NCBI GenBank assembly: GCA_903865935.1
Contig: CAIPLT010000009.1
Location: 25,130 to 89,129, forward strand
Source: Caldifarciminota bacterium
GTDB lineage: Bacteria > Hydrothermota > Tepidihabitantia > Tepidihabitantales > CAIPLT01
Direction of reading: 5' to 3'
DNA length: 64,000 nucleotides
The notes under the pieces were generated by a model. The model was not told the origin of the DNA. It did not search any database and saw nothing but the letters and a program-made list of their open reading frames with translations. Position numbers and translations under genes: made by a program. The first letter of the stretch is position 1. Each line of letters starts with the position of its first letter. Shown piece by piece: positions 8,135-18,427 of this stretch.

Positions 8135-9330
8135 TTAATATTTGATTTTTGAGATTCGATGGGTAAAAGTATCGTAAATATTGTCTTTTCCGGCTGTGAT
8201 TCAAGCAACAATAATTTACCATTATGGTATTCTTCAATGATTCTTTTAGCTAAGGTCAAGCCAACACCCCAGCCGTATTTTTTGGTTGAAACACCGGTCT
8301 TGAAAATATCTTTTGCTTTATTGGGTTTAATCCCTTCGCCAGTGTCAATCACATCAATCTCCAGATACCGCTTATCCGGCGAATCTTTAGTTATTACTTC
8401 AATCTTGCCTGAGTTTAACCCAATCGCATCAACGCTGTTTTTTAAAAGATTCTCGACCGTCCAGGAAAAGAGCACATCGTCAATTTTCACAATCGGGTCA
8501 GATTCGATTTTCAAGGTAAATTCAATATTTTTTGATGAGCGGCGCTGGACAAATGCGACCGACTGGCTGACAATCTCTTTAATTGAATGTTGTTTTAGTT
8601 CGGGCGGAAGACCGATACGGCTGAATCGCTCGAGCACTTCTTTCATCCGCGCTAAATCCTGTTCCATCTCTACTAAGCTTTGACTGGTTCCTTTTAAGTC
8701 AGCGCAATCTTTTAATGTTTCGAGCCAGCCGGCAAAAGATGACATCGGTGTTGCAAGCTGGTGCGCGGTTTCTTTGGCCAGGGTGTTCCAGATTTGCTCG
8801 CGCTCGTGCTTGTGATAGATAATGAGCGCCCAGATTCCGAGAATAATAAATATGACCAGAAAACCGAGCTGGAAAAACGGATAGGTTCGCAGAGCTTTAG
8901 ATGAGGACGATATTCCGTAATGGATTGCGCCCAAAATTTTGACTGTATCATTTTCCGCCACGACCAAAGGAATCGGCGCGTGTTCAGTGTCTAACCGCTT
9001 CATCAGCACTTTGAGGCGGGACGGGCTCGGATTATTTTCGCCAAGATTTTTAAATGAAGTCGGTACGTTTTCCGCGTTGGTGATTATCACCGGGAAATCA
9101 ATCTTCTGAATCACTTCCTCAAATATGATATCAAGCTCGGCCGAGGTTTCAGTTGACGGCTCGGTTGCACGGCGCATATACTGGGCGTAGATGCGCGTGC
9201 GGACTTCAGTTTCTTTTTCCAGTTGTTTTATCAGGTATCGGGTATAAAAAACCCAGAATCCGGCTAAAATGATTATACCGGCAATAAAATAGAACTGTAA
9301 AAAACGGAAGCCAATCCTAATTCTGGGCAT
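8131..9330 (-). CDS. Membrane sensor histidine kinase (probable PorX partner)
   Basis: A 399-residue kinase from the ATG at 9330. Two membrane segments (about residues 9-30 and 155-175) enclose an extracytoplasmic sensor region of ~120 residues. The H-box is KETAHQLATPMSSFAGW. The ATPase domain has N (NLLKNSVDAIG), G1 (DTGEGIKPNKA) and G2 (KKYGWGVGLTLAK) boxes. The frame extends to 9369, but a promoter (TTGACT 9364-9369, TATCAT 9341-9346) overlies that region, so 9330 is preferred and the leader would be only a few nt. It is translationally coupled to the PorX-like gene. In Bacteroidota PorY is encoded apart from porX, so this linked pair is informative. Confidence 0.88.
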   Translation of the reverse strand: MPRIRIGFRFLQFYFIAGIIILAGFWVFYTRYLIKQLEKETEVRTRIYAQYMRRATEPSTETSAELDIIFEEVIQKIDFPVIITNAENVPTSFKNLGENNPSPSRLKVLMKRLDTEHAPIPLVVAENDTVKILGAIHYGISSSSKALRTYPFFQLGFLVIFIILGIWALIIYHKHEREQIWNTLAKETAHQLATPMSSFAGWLETLKDCADLKGTSQSLVEMEQDLARMKEVLERFSRIGLPPELKQHSIKEIVSQSVAFVQRRSSKNIEFTLKIESDPIVKIDDVLFSWTVENLLKNSVDAIGLNSGKIEVITKDSPDKRYLEIDVIDTGEGIKPNKAKDIFKTGVSTKKYGWGVGLTLAKRIIEEYHNGKLLLLESQPEKTIFTILLPIESQKSNIK

Positions 9331-9340
9331 CAAGTAGATT

Positions 9341-9369
9341 ATGATAACTTTGAATACTCGACAAGTCAA
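9341..9369 (-). promoter_or_regulatory. Promoter of the kinase-porX operon
   Basis: Minus strand TTGACT (9364-9369), 17-bp spacer, TATCAT (9341-9346). Transcription is predicted to begin near 9334, within a few bases of the ATG at 9330. It sets the kinase start codon. Confidence 0.5.
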
Positions 9370-9477
9370 TATAAATATGATTATACAAATTGTAAAGAGA
9401 TTACTCAGGTTAAAGTGCTGTGTCTGTTTATACTAAAACGGGTCGGAATTTTGAATAAATTAATGTCAATTTTTTCC

Positions 9478-9505
9478 TTGACATAAGGTGTATTTATTAT
9501 AAAAT
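9478..9505 (+). promoter_or_regulatory. Promoter upstream of the 9680 T9SS cargo gene
   Basis: TTGACA (9478-9483), 16-bp spacer, TAAAAT (9500-9505). The leader would be about 170 nt. Within it, AGGAGG lies a few bases before the ATG at 9680. The 9331-9679 gap otherwise holds only the divergent kinase promoter. Confidence 0.55.
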
Positions 9506-9679
9506 ATTTTGGGCAAATTAAATGCTAAAATGAAGCATATGTATTGGGTTAATAATTACAATTTATTTTTAATGAAACGCGGTAAATTTGACCGATATAA
9601 AATAATTCGGTTACAGGATATTTATCGTTAATATGTGGTGTGAAATGAAGGATAAAGGGATAAAGGACAGGAGGATTAT

Positions 9680-10594
9680 ATGAAACTAAAAAGCGTACTG
9701 GTAGTAACAATAATTTTAGCTGCACTACAAATAGCGTCAGCCACGACAATATTATATGAAAGTTTTAGCGGATTGACAACCTGGCCGCCTACGGGCTGGG
9801 CGATTGATTCAACCGGTAACTGCCGCAAATGGGTGAGGCGCGGTTCGGGTCAGGTATTTCGCACTGATACATCAGCTGGTGTTCTTATTGCTAATTATGC
9901 ACCTTACGGAAATTTAACCGGCACCAGCTATCTGAGAACACCATCAATGAATTTTTCCAGTCCTGGTATTGAATCACTGAGTTTCTATTTTCGATGCCCA
10001 TCATTGACCGTTGATTCATTTGCTCTTGGTTCAAGACTCGATACATTGAAAGTAGAGGTTTCGACCAATGGTACGACCTGGATTCCGGTTTTGACGATTG
10101 ACAGTAATTACATTCGCAGTTTACCCCGCCAAGCGGCAATACTTGATACCGGTATTAAACAAACCGTGAATCTCGGTACATATAATGGTCAGACTTCGGT
10201 TTATATCCGCTGGATTTTATATGATAACTGGCCAGGTAATGTCGGTACCAACCGATACTTCAATATTGATTCGGTCTATGTCTTTGACCGACCGGCAGGA
10301 GTTGAAGAAAACCGTTATCCGCTGACTGCTGACCGCCTGACATTTAATATCAGTCCTAACCCGTTTACGAATTATACAAGGATTAGTTTTAATTGCAGTT
10401 TGACTGATTTTCGAACGATAAAGATTTATGATGCGACGGGTAAATTAATAAGAATCCTGACCGAGACCAATATAAACACAATTATCTGGGATGGTCGCGA
10501 TAATTATGGGCAGATCGTCTTGCCGGGAATTTATTTCGTCAGATTGGAAACAAACAAAACAAGTGAAGTCAAGAAATTACTATTATTGAGATAA
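9680..10594 (+). CDS. Secreted protein with choice-of-anchor/cleaved-adhesin-like domain and T9SS sorting tail
   Basis: A 304-residue protein. A signal peptide (to about residue 22, ...LQIASA) is followed by a jelly-roll-like domain beginning LYESFSGLTTWPPTGWAID, the pattern of cleaved-adhesin / choice-of-anchor J domains. The last ~80 residues form a T9SS type A sorting domain (FNISPNPFTNYTRISF, then IKIYDATGKLI, GIYFVRLET and a terminal KKLLLLR). It is therefore predicted to be exported by Sec, moved across the outer membrane by T9SS, and attached to the surface or released. A strong AGGAGG ribosome site precedes the start. Ligand unknown. Confidence 0.85.
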   Translation: MKLKSVLVVTIILAALQIASATTILYESFSGLTTWPPTGWAIDSTGNCRKWVRRGSGQVFRTDTSAGVLIANYAPYGNLTGTSYLRTPSMNFSSPGIESLSFYFRCPSLTVDSFALGSRLDTLKVEVSTNGTTWIPVLTIDSNYIRSLPRQAAILDTGIKQTVNLGTYNGQTSVYIRWILYDNWPGNVGTNRYFNIDSVYVFDRPAGVEENRYPLTADRLTFNISPNPFTNYTRISFNCSLTDFRTIKIYDATGKLIRILTETNINTIIWDGRDNYGQIVLPGIYFVRLETNKTSEVKKLLLLR

Positions 10595-10693
10595 ATTTCT
10601 AACGACTAATTCCTAATTTCTAATAAAATGCTCAATGAAAAGAATACCACGAAAGCACGAAACAATAAAATGCAACCACGAGATTTCACAGAC

Positions 10694-10755
10694 GTCGTTC
10701 CGAGGGAACGAGGAATCTCCAGTTGGAGATTGCCGCGCCTTCGGCTCGCAATGAC
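10694..10755. repeat. REP/MITE-like palindromic element
   Basis: A 62-bp element made of three adjacent short hairpins: CGTTCC-GAG-GGAACG, ATCTCC-AGTT-GGAGAT and a GCC-TTC-GGC core. Its reverse complement begins GTCATTGCGAGC and contains GGCAATCTCC, the signature of a dispersed extragenic repeat found in many bacterial genomes. It occupies the 328-bp gap between two T9SS cargo genes. The preceding 10640-10690 stretch (CACGAAAGCACGAAA) also resembles common extragenic repeat sequence. No second copy of the full element is in this window. Confidence 0.65.
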
Positions 10756-10922
10756 ATTTCTTGTGAATGTCTTGTGTAATCGTGTGGTTTAAAATAGGAT
10801 TTTGGAATTGTATTTATGAATAACTTAATAATCTGGGATTTTGGTTTTATGGTGGTAACCAATATCTATAAAACAGTTAATACCATCAATAATAAAATAT
10901 TGGAAAATGGGGGAAAAACAAA

Positions 10923-13900
10923 ATGAATAAAAATATAAAAATATTAGTATTAGTAGTACTACTTACAATGAGCGCTACTGCATTTGGTTCGTTATTCTGG
11001 GAAGAAAACTTTGATTATACAGTTGGTGATAATATTACAACTCACGGTTGGACAGCCCATGGTAATATCGGTGGTAGTCCGATTTTAGTCGCATCACCTG
11101 GATTGACTTATACAGGATATGCATCATCGGGAATTGGTAATGCAGCAACTATTACTGGCGGAACAAGTAGAGAAGATGATAACAAAACTTTCACTTCGCA
11201 AACCGCTGGCAGTGTTTATGCCGCTTTTATGGTAAATGTTACTGCAGCAACGACTACCGCTGATTATATTGTACACTTCGGTCCTTTATCAATAGGAACC
11301 ACTTTTCGGGGAAAAGTGTTTGTTGTTAGAAATGCATTGAACAATGTTGCTTTTGGTTTAAGTAAAGCAGGCAATGCTCCACCTCCAGCAATAACTGATA
11401 CAATTTATGATTTGAATACTACTTATCTGTTAGTTTTAAGATATACATTTAATACAGGCACTACTTCTGATGATGAAGTAAAACTTTGGGTTAATCCCGC
11501 AATTGGCGGTGCTGAACCACCGTCCAATTTAACAGCAACTGATGGTGCTGACCTGAGTGATTGTGGTGCATTTGCACTTCGACAAGGTTCACAAGCATAT
11601 ACTGTACTAGTTGATGGAATAAGAGTCGGAACAAGTTGGTCAGATATTCTTCCGGGTGGTAGTGTAACACCAACGCAATTAACAATTACTTCAGTAAATG
11701 GTGGAAATAGTCCTTCAGTCAACACACCATTCAGCGTTACTGTTCAAGCGCAAGACGCTGGTGGAAATCCCGGAAATGTAACGAATGCAACTGATGTTTT
11801 GCTATCTCTAGCAACCGGAAGTGGTAATCTTGGCGGGACATTGACCGGAACAATTTCAGCTGGTGCAAATACAGCAACCATAACCGGAGTAACTTATAAT
11901 ACGATTGAAGGCGGAGTGTCAATTACTGCGACCCGCACATCAGGTGATATCTTGACTCCGGGAACGAGCGCGCCATTTTCTGTGTTAGCAGCTGCTTCAC
12001 ATCTTGCTTTTGTCAATGTTCCAGCCGGTGCACAGCAAAATTTAACAATGGGTACATTCACGGTTGGAGCACGCAGACCAGATAATTCAGTTGACCTTTC
12101 TTATACTGATAGTATTACAATATCAATAGCATCTGGTCCGGGTAATATCAGCGGAACTTTAAAAAAAGCTTGCGCTGCAGGTGTTGCAACATTTAACGAC
12201 ATTGAACTTGATTCAGCCGGTGTATACACACTTTCCGCAACTGCAGATGGTTTAACTGGTGCAACCAGTTCAACAATTAATGTTATTGCATCGACAATTC
12301 CTTTGATTGAAAACTTTGAATATACCCCTGGTACATCGCTTATCTACAATGGCTGGTCAGCACACAGCGGAGCTGGTTCAAATCCATTAATGGTTACAAC
12401 ACCGGGTTTAACATATACCGGATATCTGTCATCTGGAATTGGTGAAGCGACTACGGTCACGGGTGGTTCGGGTTCAAGAGAAGATGCACACCGGATTTTT
12501 ACTACTCAAACTGCCGGAAGCGTTTATGCCGCTTTTATGGTCAATGCTGGTTCGGCATCCTCAACAAAAGATTATTTCATTCATTTTGGTCCTCAAGTAA
12601 TCGGGACAAATTTCAAAGGCAGAGTTTTTGTCAAGGATAATTCAGGTAGTCTAGCGTTTGGATTATGTAAGGGGGACTCAGTTGGTACGTTCACTCCTTT
12701 CAGTTATTCATATAATACGACTTATCTCTTGGTATTAAAATATACTTTTATCGAAGGTGCAGCTAACGATGAAGTTAAACTTTGGATTAACCCATCTTTA
12801 GCCGGTTCAGAACCGACTTCTGACTTGACTTATACTGATGCTTATGCAATCGCTGACCTGAGTGATTGCGGTTCAATCGCGCTCAGGCAGGGCAGTCAGT
12901 CATATTCGGTACAAGTTGATGGTATTCGGGTTGGAACGAGCTGGGGAATATTGACTAATATTAATCCACCGACTATTACTGATGTTTCAAGAAATCCGTC
13001 AATACCAACATCTGGTCAGTCTTTTCAGGTGACCGCAAAAATATATGACGATTCAACTGCCTTAGGAAGTATTCTTGATACATTGTACTATAAATTAAAC
13101 TCAGGTTCCTGGAACGCGATTCAGAAAGACGGTTATAATTCAGCGGATTCAATTTTCACCTACACAATTCCATCAACCAAAGCAGCGGGTGATACGATAT
13201 TTTATCAGATACATGCAGTCAGCCGGCTTGGTTATCTTGCCACATCATCACTCTATCGTGCAGTGTTTCCATTAGAACTGACCATTGACCAGATTCAGGG
13301 TTATGCAAGTTCTTCACCCTATGCTGCAGACTATGTTCGAACCATTGGAATCGTCACTGGAGTTTTCGGTCCGAGATTCTTTTTCTCCCAACGACCGGGC
13401 GGTTCGTGGAACGGGCTATATTGTTATCGACGGGTACAGGATTCATTACCGCATGTGAATATTGGTGATAGTGTTACTGTGGTTGGCGTAATTCAGGAAT
13501 ATAAAACAATGACTGAACTTAACGCAACCGCCACCAGCAGCGGTCAGGTGACCGTAATCAGCAGTGGAATACAATTGCCAGATACAACGACAATTACTCT
13601 ACCATCTTCAGCCAGCGAATCCTTTGAAGGATGTCTGGTCAGAGTAGATTCGGTGCAGTTTAGAGCGACCGGAACATTTGCCCGGGATGCGAATTATTGG
13701 GCGATTGGCTATACCGGACTTGACTCGGTCAATGTAAGAATTGATTCAACTGCAACCGGTATTATCGGACAGACAATTCTAACCGGTTATTTTGATATCA
13801 TCGGAGACCTGACTGCATTTGGCGATACAGCGGTGGCGAATCAGGATACTTACCAGATAATGCCGAGATTCTGGAGCGATTTCTACACACCTACTCTGGA

Positions 13901-15542
13901 TATCGGTGTAACGGCAGTGACAAATCCAAGCGGCACGCTTTATCAGGGAACTTCTTATCCGGTCAAAGCAACAATAAAAAATTATGGTAATGTCCCGGCC
14001 CCTTCATTCTCGGTAATCTTCACGATTACCCAGCAAAAAGCTGGTGATTACTGCGATACGGTTGATGTTAGTAGCCTTGATGTTGGTCAAGAACTCGAAG
14101 TCGAGTTTAGTTCTTATACTGCAACCGACCTCGGAATATTCAGCACTGAAGCGAGAACCGAATTGACCGGCGACATGTATGCGGGTAATAATCAAGCAAC
14201 GGGCGGTGGTTTTGAAGTTGTAGTCGCACCAACTGCAGGTTGGTCAAGACAACTAGATATTTTATCTAATGTTGGTGGTAAAGGCGTGAAAGACGGCGGT
14301 GCCTTAGTTGGTATTGCTTCTGGTAAGACCAATAATGTTTATGCATTCCGCGGTAAGTCAAGAGAATTTTATCATTATACACCCAATACATGGACACCAG
14401 CAGATAGCATACCCAATGGCGTGAAAGTCACCGACCCGACCAAGATTAATAAGAAGGTCGTGGCCAAGGGTGCTTCGATGTGTTTTGACGAAGACCACAC
14501 AATCTATGCAACCAAAGGTAATGGTACTAAGGAATTCTGGGCATATGATATAGCAGCGGACAGCAACCGTTGGACCGCTAAAGCATTCGTGAGCGTACCC
14601 AAAGGACTCAAGGGCGGTACATCGATTCGCTGGTATGACGGCAAAGTATATCTATTAGCTGGTAACCAGAAAAAGACCGACCCGAACAACTTCTTTGTCT
14701 ATGATCCGACTGCAGACACAGTCAATGGCACACCATGGACCGCACTTGCTTCTCTGCCAGTACTTAGCGGAACAAAACAGGTGGTATGGAAAGACGGTTC
14801 ATCAATCATTGAGGTTGGCGGCACATTCTATGCATTAAAGGCAAATATCAAACCGAACCGGTTCTTCTCATATGATATGGGTTTGAATACCTGGACTGAG
14901 TTGACCGGTGATACAATACCTCCGTTCGATTCACTACTAACTAATGGAGTTGGAAAGCTGAAGAAGGTCTATTTGAAAGATGGTGCAGCAACAACAACTG
15001 ATGGCAGTGTAATCTATGCGACTAAGGGCGGCGGTTATAACTTCGTATGGAAATATACACCTGGGTTAGGTTGGTCTCGCTCAGATTCGGTACCGAGAGT
15101 GGATAAGAAATCGGTTATTAAAACCGGCGGCGCAATGACTTATGTCGGCGGTTATATCTACTTGCTCAAAGGTAACAACACATTAGAAATGTGGAGCTAT
15201 GGACCGATTGCAGCAAAGTCAGAAGTCTTAAGTCAAATGCCATTAACAGCACAGACGGTTAATGCGAGCCAGAGTGAGCCAGTCTCCAATTTATCGGCGC
15301 TGTTCAACATATCGCCTAACCCGTTCCAGGCGCTGACGACAATCAGATATACGGTTCCGGTTTCGGGCAATGTTTCAATCAAGTTGTATAATGCAGCTGG
15401 CAGTATGATACAGACGATTCATAATGGTTATCTCAATGCAGGAAACTATACGACAACACTTTCGAATATCGCAAGCGGAATATACTTTGTGAGATACGAA
15501 AACTCAATCAACCGAGCAGAAATAAAGCTGATTGTGAAATAA
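10923..15542 (+). CDS. Giant multidomain T9SS cargo protein with duplicated lectin-like modules and Kelch-like repeats
   Basis: A 1539-residue surface or secreted protein. Order: signal peptide (1-22); a ~210-residue lectin-like module beginning FWEENFDYTVGD; Ig-like domains (~240-460); a second copy of the first module (~463-685, IENFEYTPGTS...GWSAHSG); an Ig/Fn3-like segment; an OB-fold-like segment (~800-960, VTGVFGPRFFFSQ); a CARDB-like domain (~985-1090, DIGVTAVTNPSG); Kelch-like repeats (~1100-1435) with GGxLV, YAFRG and FY-Y-TW motifs; and a T9SS sorting tail (FNISPNPFQALTTIRY ... GIYFVRYEN ... LIVK). The two lectin-like modules are close duplicates. It shares the Kelch block and tail with the gene at 18711. 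Substrate unknown. Confidence 0.85.
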   Translation: MNKNIKILVLVVLLTMSATAFGSLFWEENFDYTVGDNITTHGWTAHGNIGGSPILVASPGLTYTGYASSGIGNAATITGGTSREDDNKTFTSQTAGSVYAAFMVNVTAATTTADYIVHFGPLSIGTTFRGKVFVVRNALNNVAFGLSKAGNAPPPAITDTIYDLNTTYLLVLRYTFNTGTTSDDEVKLWVNPAIGGAEPPSNLTATDGADLSDCGAFALRQGSQAYTVLVDGIRVGTSWSDILPGGSVTPTQLTITSVNGGNSPSVNTPFSVTVQAQDAGGNPGNVTNATDVLLSLATGSGNLGGTLTGTISAGANTATITGVTYNTIEGGVSITATRTSGDILTPGTSAPFSVLAAASHLAFVNVPAGAQQNLTMGTFTVGARRPDNSVDLSYTDSITISIASGPGNISGTLKKACAAGVATFNDIELDSAGVYTLSATADGLTGATSSTINVIASTIPLIENFEYTPGTSLIYNGWSAHSGAGSNPLMVTTPGLTYTGYLSSGIGEATTVTGGSGSREDAHRIFTTQTAGSVYAAFMVNAGSASSTKDYFIHFGPQVIGTNFKGRVFVKDNSGSLAFGLCKGDSVGTFTPFSYSYNTTYLLVLKYTFIEGAANDEVKLWINPSLAGSEPTSDLTYTDAYAIADLSDCGSIALRQGSQSYSVQVDGIRVGTSWGILTNINPPTITDVSRNPSIPTSGQSFQVTAKIYDDSTALGSILDTLYYKLNSGSWNAIQKDGYNSADSIFTYTIPSTKAAGDTIFYQIHAVSRLGYLATSSLYRAVFPLELTIDQIQGYASSSPYAADYVRTIGIVTGVFGPRFFFSQRPGGSWNGLYCYRRVQDSLPHVNIGDSVTVVGVIQEYKTMTELNATATSSGQVTVISSGIQLPDTTTITLPSSASESFEGCLVRVDSVQFRATGTFARDANYWAIGYTGLDSVNVRIDSTATGIIGQTILTGYFDIIGDLTAFGDTAVANQDTYQIMPRFWSDFYTPTLDIGVTAVTNPSGTLYQGTSYPVKATIKNYGNVPAPSFSVIFTITQQKAGDYCDTVDVSSLDVGQELEVEFSSYTATDLGIFSTEARTELTGDMYAGNNQATGGGFEVVVAPTAGWSRQLDILSNVGGKGVKDGGALVGIASGKTNNVYAFRGKSREFYHYTPNTWTPADSIPNGVKVTDPTKINKKVVAKGASMCFDEDHTIYATKGNGTKEFWAYDIAADSNRWTAKAFVSVPKGLKGGTSIRWYDGKVYLLAGNQKKTDPNNFFVYDPTADTVNGTPWTALASLPVLSGTKQVVWKDGSSIIEVGGTFYALKANIKPNRFFSYDMGLNTWTELTGDTIPPFDSLLTNGVGKLKKVYLKDGAATTTDGSVIYATKGGGYNFVWKYTPGLGWSRSDSVPRVDKKSVIKTGGAMTYVGGYIYLLKGNNTLEMWSYGPIAAKSEVLSQMPLTAQTVNASQSEPVSNLSALFNISPNPFQALTTIRYTVPVSGNVSIKLYNAAGSMIQTIHNGYLNAGNYTTTLSNIASGIYFVRYENSINRAEIKLIVK

Positions 15543-15560
15543 TAATTTAACAAACAAAAA

Positions 15561-15585
15561 GGGCGGGCTTGTCCCGCCCTTTTTA
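15561..15585 (+). terminator. Rho-independent terminator
   Basis: GGGCGGG (15561-15567), 5-nt loop, CCCGCCC (15573-15579), then a T run. It lies 19 bp after the giant cargo gene. The stem core is shared with the terminator at 21811. Confidence 0.92.
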
Positions 15586-15647
15586 TTATACGCATTATGT
15601 TACACACTTGACGCTTTAAGATATTTATCATAGAATTGGACAGGAAA

Positions 15648-18266
15648 ATGAAAACAAAGTCCGAATCTAAATTAAATATTGGGCTCAACGCCCATAGTTT
15701 ATCTGTGTCAGAAATCGGTCGGATTTTAGACGTTGACCTAAAAGCAGGTTTAGATTCAGCGGCAGTCCAAAAAAGATTATCCGAATTTGGAAAGAATGAA
15801 ATAAGCGAAGCAAAAGTAACATCTCCGTTCAAGCTTTTCCTATCGCAATTTAATGATTTTTTGATAATTATTTTGATAATTGCTGCTTTAATTTCAGGTA
15901 TTCTATTGCGTGAAATCGCTGATACAATCGCGATTGGCGCAATTCTTATCATTAATGCAGTACTCGGATTTGTTCAGGAGTTTCGCGCCGAGCACGCGCT
16001 GGCAGCGTTAAAACAGATGCTTGCGCCCAATGCCAGAGTTTTGCGTAAGGGATTTGAGCAGGAATTGCCAGCAACCGAACTGGTTCCCGGTGATATCATT
16101 GTTATCAATACCGGCGACCGGATACCAGCCGATTCAAGAATCATTGAAAGTAAACTTTTAGCGATTGACGAATCTTCTTTGACCGGGGAATCAGTGCCGG
16201 TTGAGAAAAGTGACTCAGTGTTGACCAAAGTAGATTTGCCGATTGCTGACCGTATCAATATGTGTTATACCGGAACAATGGTGACAAGAGGTCGGGGCAA
16301 GGCAATCGTTATTAATACCGGCATGAATACGGAAATGGGTAAAATTGTCGAGCTGATTGATCGACCTAAAGAAAAAACCCCGCTTCAGCACGAATTGAAA
16401 AAAATGGGTGAAAAAATCGCATATCTCTGTCTTGGGATAAGTGTTATTGTGCTTATTGCCGGAGTATTAAAACAACACAGCTGGGCAGAGATGTTTTTAA
16501 TTGCAATCAGTCTGGCCGTTGCAGCAATTCCCGAAGGTTTGCCGGCTGCGGTCACGGTTGCTTTGTCACTTGGTGTTAAACGGATGGCGGAAAAGAATGC
16601 GATTATCCGGCGCTTGCATGCGGTAGAAACATTAGGTTCGACTTCGATAATCTGTACGGATAAAACCGGCACTTTAACGATGAATCAGATGCGGGTCGAG
16701 CGTATTGCTTTCGCGAATAAAATTTACACAACAACTGATGCTCTGCACAATCACGCACATTTTCACGAACTGTTTTTAACCGCAACATTATGTAATGACG
16801 CACACAAGGATATTAAGGGGAGAATGATTGGTGACCCAACCGAGATTGGTCTGGTTGTTGCAGCCCAGGAATTCGGTATAAACCCGGATAAAATATCAGC
16901 CGAGTATCCGCGAATCGCGGAAATACCATTTGACTCGGACCGTAAAGCAATGTCAACAATCCACCGAGAGCAAAACGGATATCGCGTATTTGTCAAAGGG
17001 GCACCAGAAGTGATTCGTGCGATGTGTTCTAATACAGTCGGTGATAACTGGCGTGAGATTAATAACAGTCTGACCCGAGATGGTTTTCGGACACTGGCAT
17101 TTGCCATGAAAAATATGACCAGCCTACCAGCGCAGATAAATGAAAACACGATTGAAAAGGGATTGACATTTATTGGCATTATCGGAATGAGCGACCCGCC
17201 GCGCGATGAAGTCGCGCAGGCAATAAATACCTGTAAACAGGCAGGAATAAAAGTGGCGATGATAACCGGCGACCATAAACTGACCGCGGAAAATATCGGC
17301 AAGCGTATTGGTTTATTAACCGACGGCAAGGTTATTACCGGTCAGGAACTGGAAGCGATGAGCGATGAAGATTTAGCTCAAGAGGTCGAATTAATTCAAG
17401 TCTACGCGCGCGTCTCGCCATTACAAAAAGTGAAGATTGTAAAAGCTTTGAAAGAGCGTGACCATATCGTTTCTATGACCGGTGATGGTGTGAATGATGC
17501 ACCAGCATTAAAACTGGCAGATATCGGCGTGGCAATGGGAATTACCGGAACCGATGTTGCCAAAGAAGCTTCGGATATGGTTCTGACCGATGATAATTTT
17601 GCGACGATTGTTACGGCAACCCGCGAAGGAAGGAATATATTTGATAACCTGAAGAAATTCGTATTGTATTTGCTGAGCTGTAACATCAGCGAAGTTTTGA
17701 CCATGCTGGTCGCGATGCTGGTAAATTTACCGATTTTATTTCCGATTCAGATTTTATGGATAAATCTGATTACCGACGGTCTGCCGGCTCTAGCATTGGG
17801 TGTTGACCCGGCACAAGCAGATTTGATGCAACGACCGCCCAGAAAACTAGCTGATGGGGTTTTGACCAGTAGAAACTTGGTACGGGTATTTTGGCAGGGA
17901 TTGGTTTTAACGGTCATTGCGGTTTCGGCGACACTAATCAGCCATTACGTCTTTAAAGCGGATGCCGCACAAGTCAGAACCGTAACATTTGCGGCATTGG
18001 TATTATTGCAGATACTTCACTCATTTAATTTCCGGGTTGGCAATAATTTCTTTTTCTCAAAATCACTTTTACGTAATAAATATCTGAATGGCGCCTTTCT
18101 GGTTTCGATTGTATTTCAGGCAGCGGTCATATTTATACGACCGATAAATGGAGTGTTTAAAACATCACCGTTGCATATAAACTCGATATTAATGCTGACA
18201 ATCTTTTGCATTGTCGGAATACTGATTATTAATGCTTGGAATAGACTGATTAAAGACAAGCTCTAA
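15648..18266 (+). CDS. P2A-type cation-transporting ATPase (Ca2+ pump-like)
   Basis: An 872-residue P-type ATPase. Motifs: SLTGES in the actuator domain (~186), PEGLP in TM4, the phosphorylated DKTGTLT (~338), KGAPE in the nucleotide domain, GDGVNDAPALK at the hinge, then NISEVLTM (TM5) and NLITDGLPALALG (TM6). The N and E in TM5 and N, T and D in TM6 correspond to SERCA calcium ligands, so both sites may exist. This favours Ca2+ export over Na+ or Mn2+. The frame opens at a TTG (15636). The ATG at 15648, preceded by AGG 4-6 nt upstream, is the better start. Confidence 0.93.
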   Translation: MKTKSESKLNIGLNAHSLSVSEIGRILDVDLKAGLDSAAVQKRLSEFGKNEISEAKVTSPFKLFLSQFNDFLIIILIIAALISGILLREIADTIAIGAILIINAVLGFVQEFRAEHALAALKQMLAPNARVLRKGFEQELPATELVPGDIIVINTGDRIPADSRIIESKLLAIDESSLTGESVPVEKSDSVLTKVDLPIADRINMCYTGTMVTRGRGKAIVINTGMNTEMGKIVELIDRPKEKTPLQHELKKMGEKIAYLCLGISVIVLIAGVLKQHSWAEMFLIAISLAVAAIPEGLPAAVTVALSLGVKRMAEKNAIIRRLHAVETLGSTSIICTDKTGTLTMNQMRVERIAFANKIYTTTDALHNHAHFHELFLTATLCNDAHKDIKGRMIGDPTEIGLVVAAQEFGINPDKISAEYPRIAEIPFDSDRKAMSTIHREQNGYRVFVKGAPEVIRAMCSNTVGDNWREINNSLTRDGFRTLAFAMKNMTSLPAQINENTIEKGLTFIGIIGMSDPPRDEVAQAINTCKQAGIKVAMITGDHKLTAENIGKRIGLLTDGKVITGQELEAMSDEDLAQEVELIQVYARVSPLQKVKIVKALKERDHIVSMTGDGVNDAPALKLADIGVAMGITGTDVAKEASDMVLTDDNFATIVTATREGRNIFDNLKKFVLYLLSCNISEVLTMLVAMLVNLPILFPIQILWINLITDGLPALALGVDPAQADLMQRPPRKLADGVLTSRNLVRVFWQGLVLTVIAVSATLISHYVFKADAAQVRTVTFAALVLLQILHSFNFRVGNNFFFSKSLLRNKYLNGAFLVSIVFQAAVIFIRPINGVFKTSPLHINSILMLTIFCIVGILIINAWNRLIKDKL

Positions 18267-18382
18267 TTAATCCGATATCCCTTCTGGTAAATCTTTATTT
18301 GCCAGCTAGAGATCTCCTAAAATATCATCTAACTTATTGTAATATATTTAGGTTGTAAACACTTGCCGATTATATATTTACC

Positions 18383-18410
18383 TTGACAAAAAATGAGCGC
18401 GTAATATAAT
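18383..18410 (+). promoter_or_regulatory. Strong sigma70-type promoter with long leader
   Basis: Perfect TTGACA (18383-18388), 16-bp spacer, perfect TATAAT (18405-18410). The next start codon is at 18711, giving a leader of about 295 nt, unusually long for this window. Confidence 0.8.
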
Positions 18411-18427
18411 GAATAAAAGAGAAGTCC

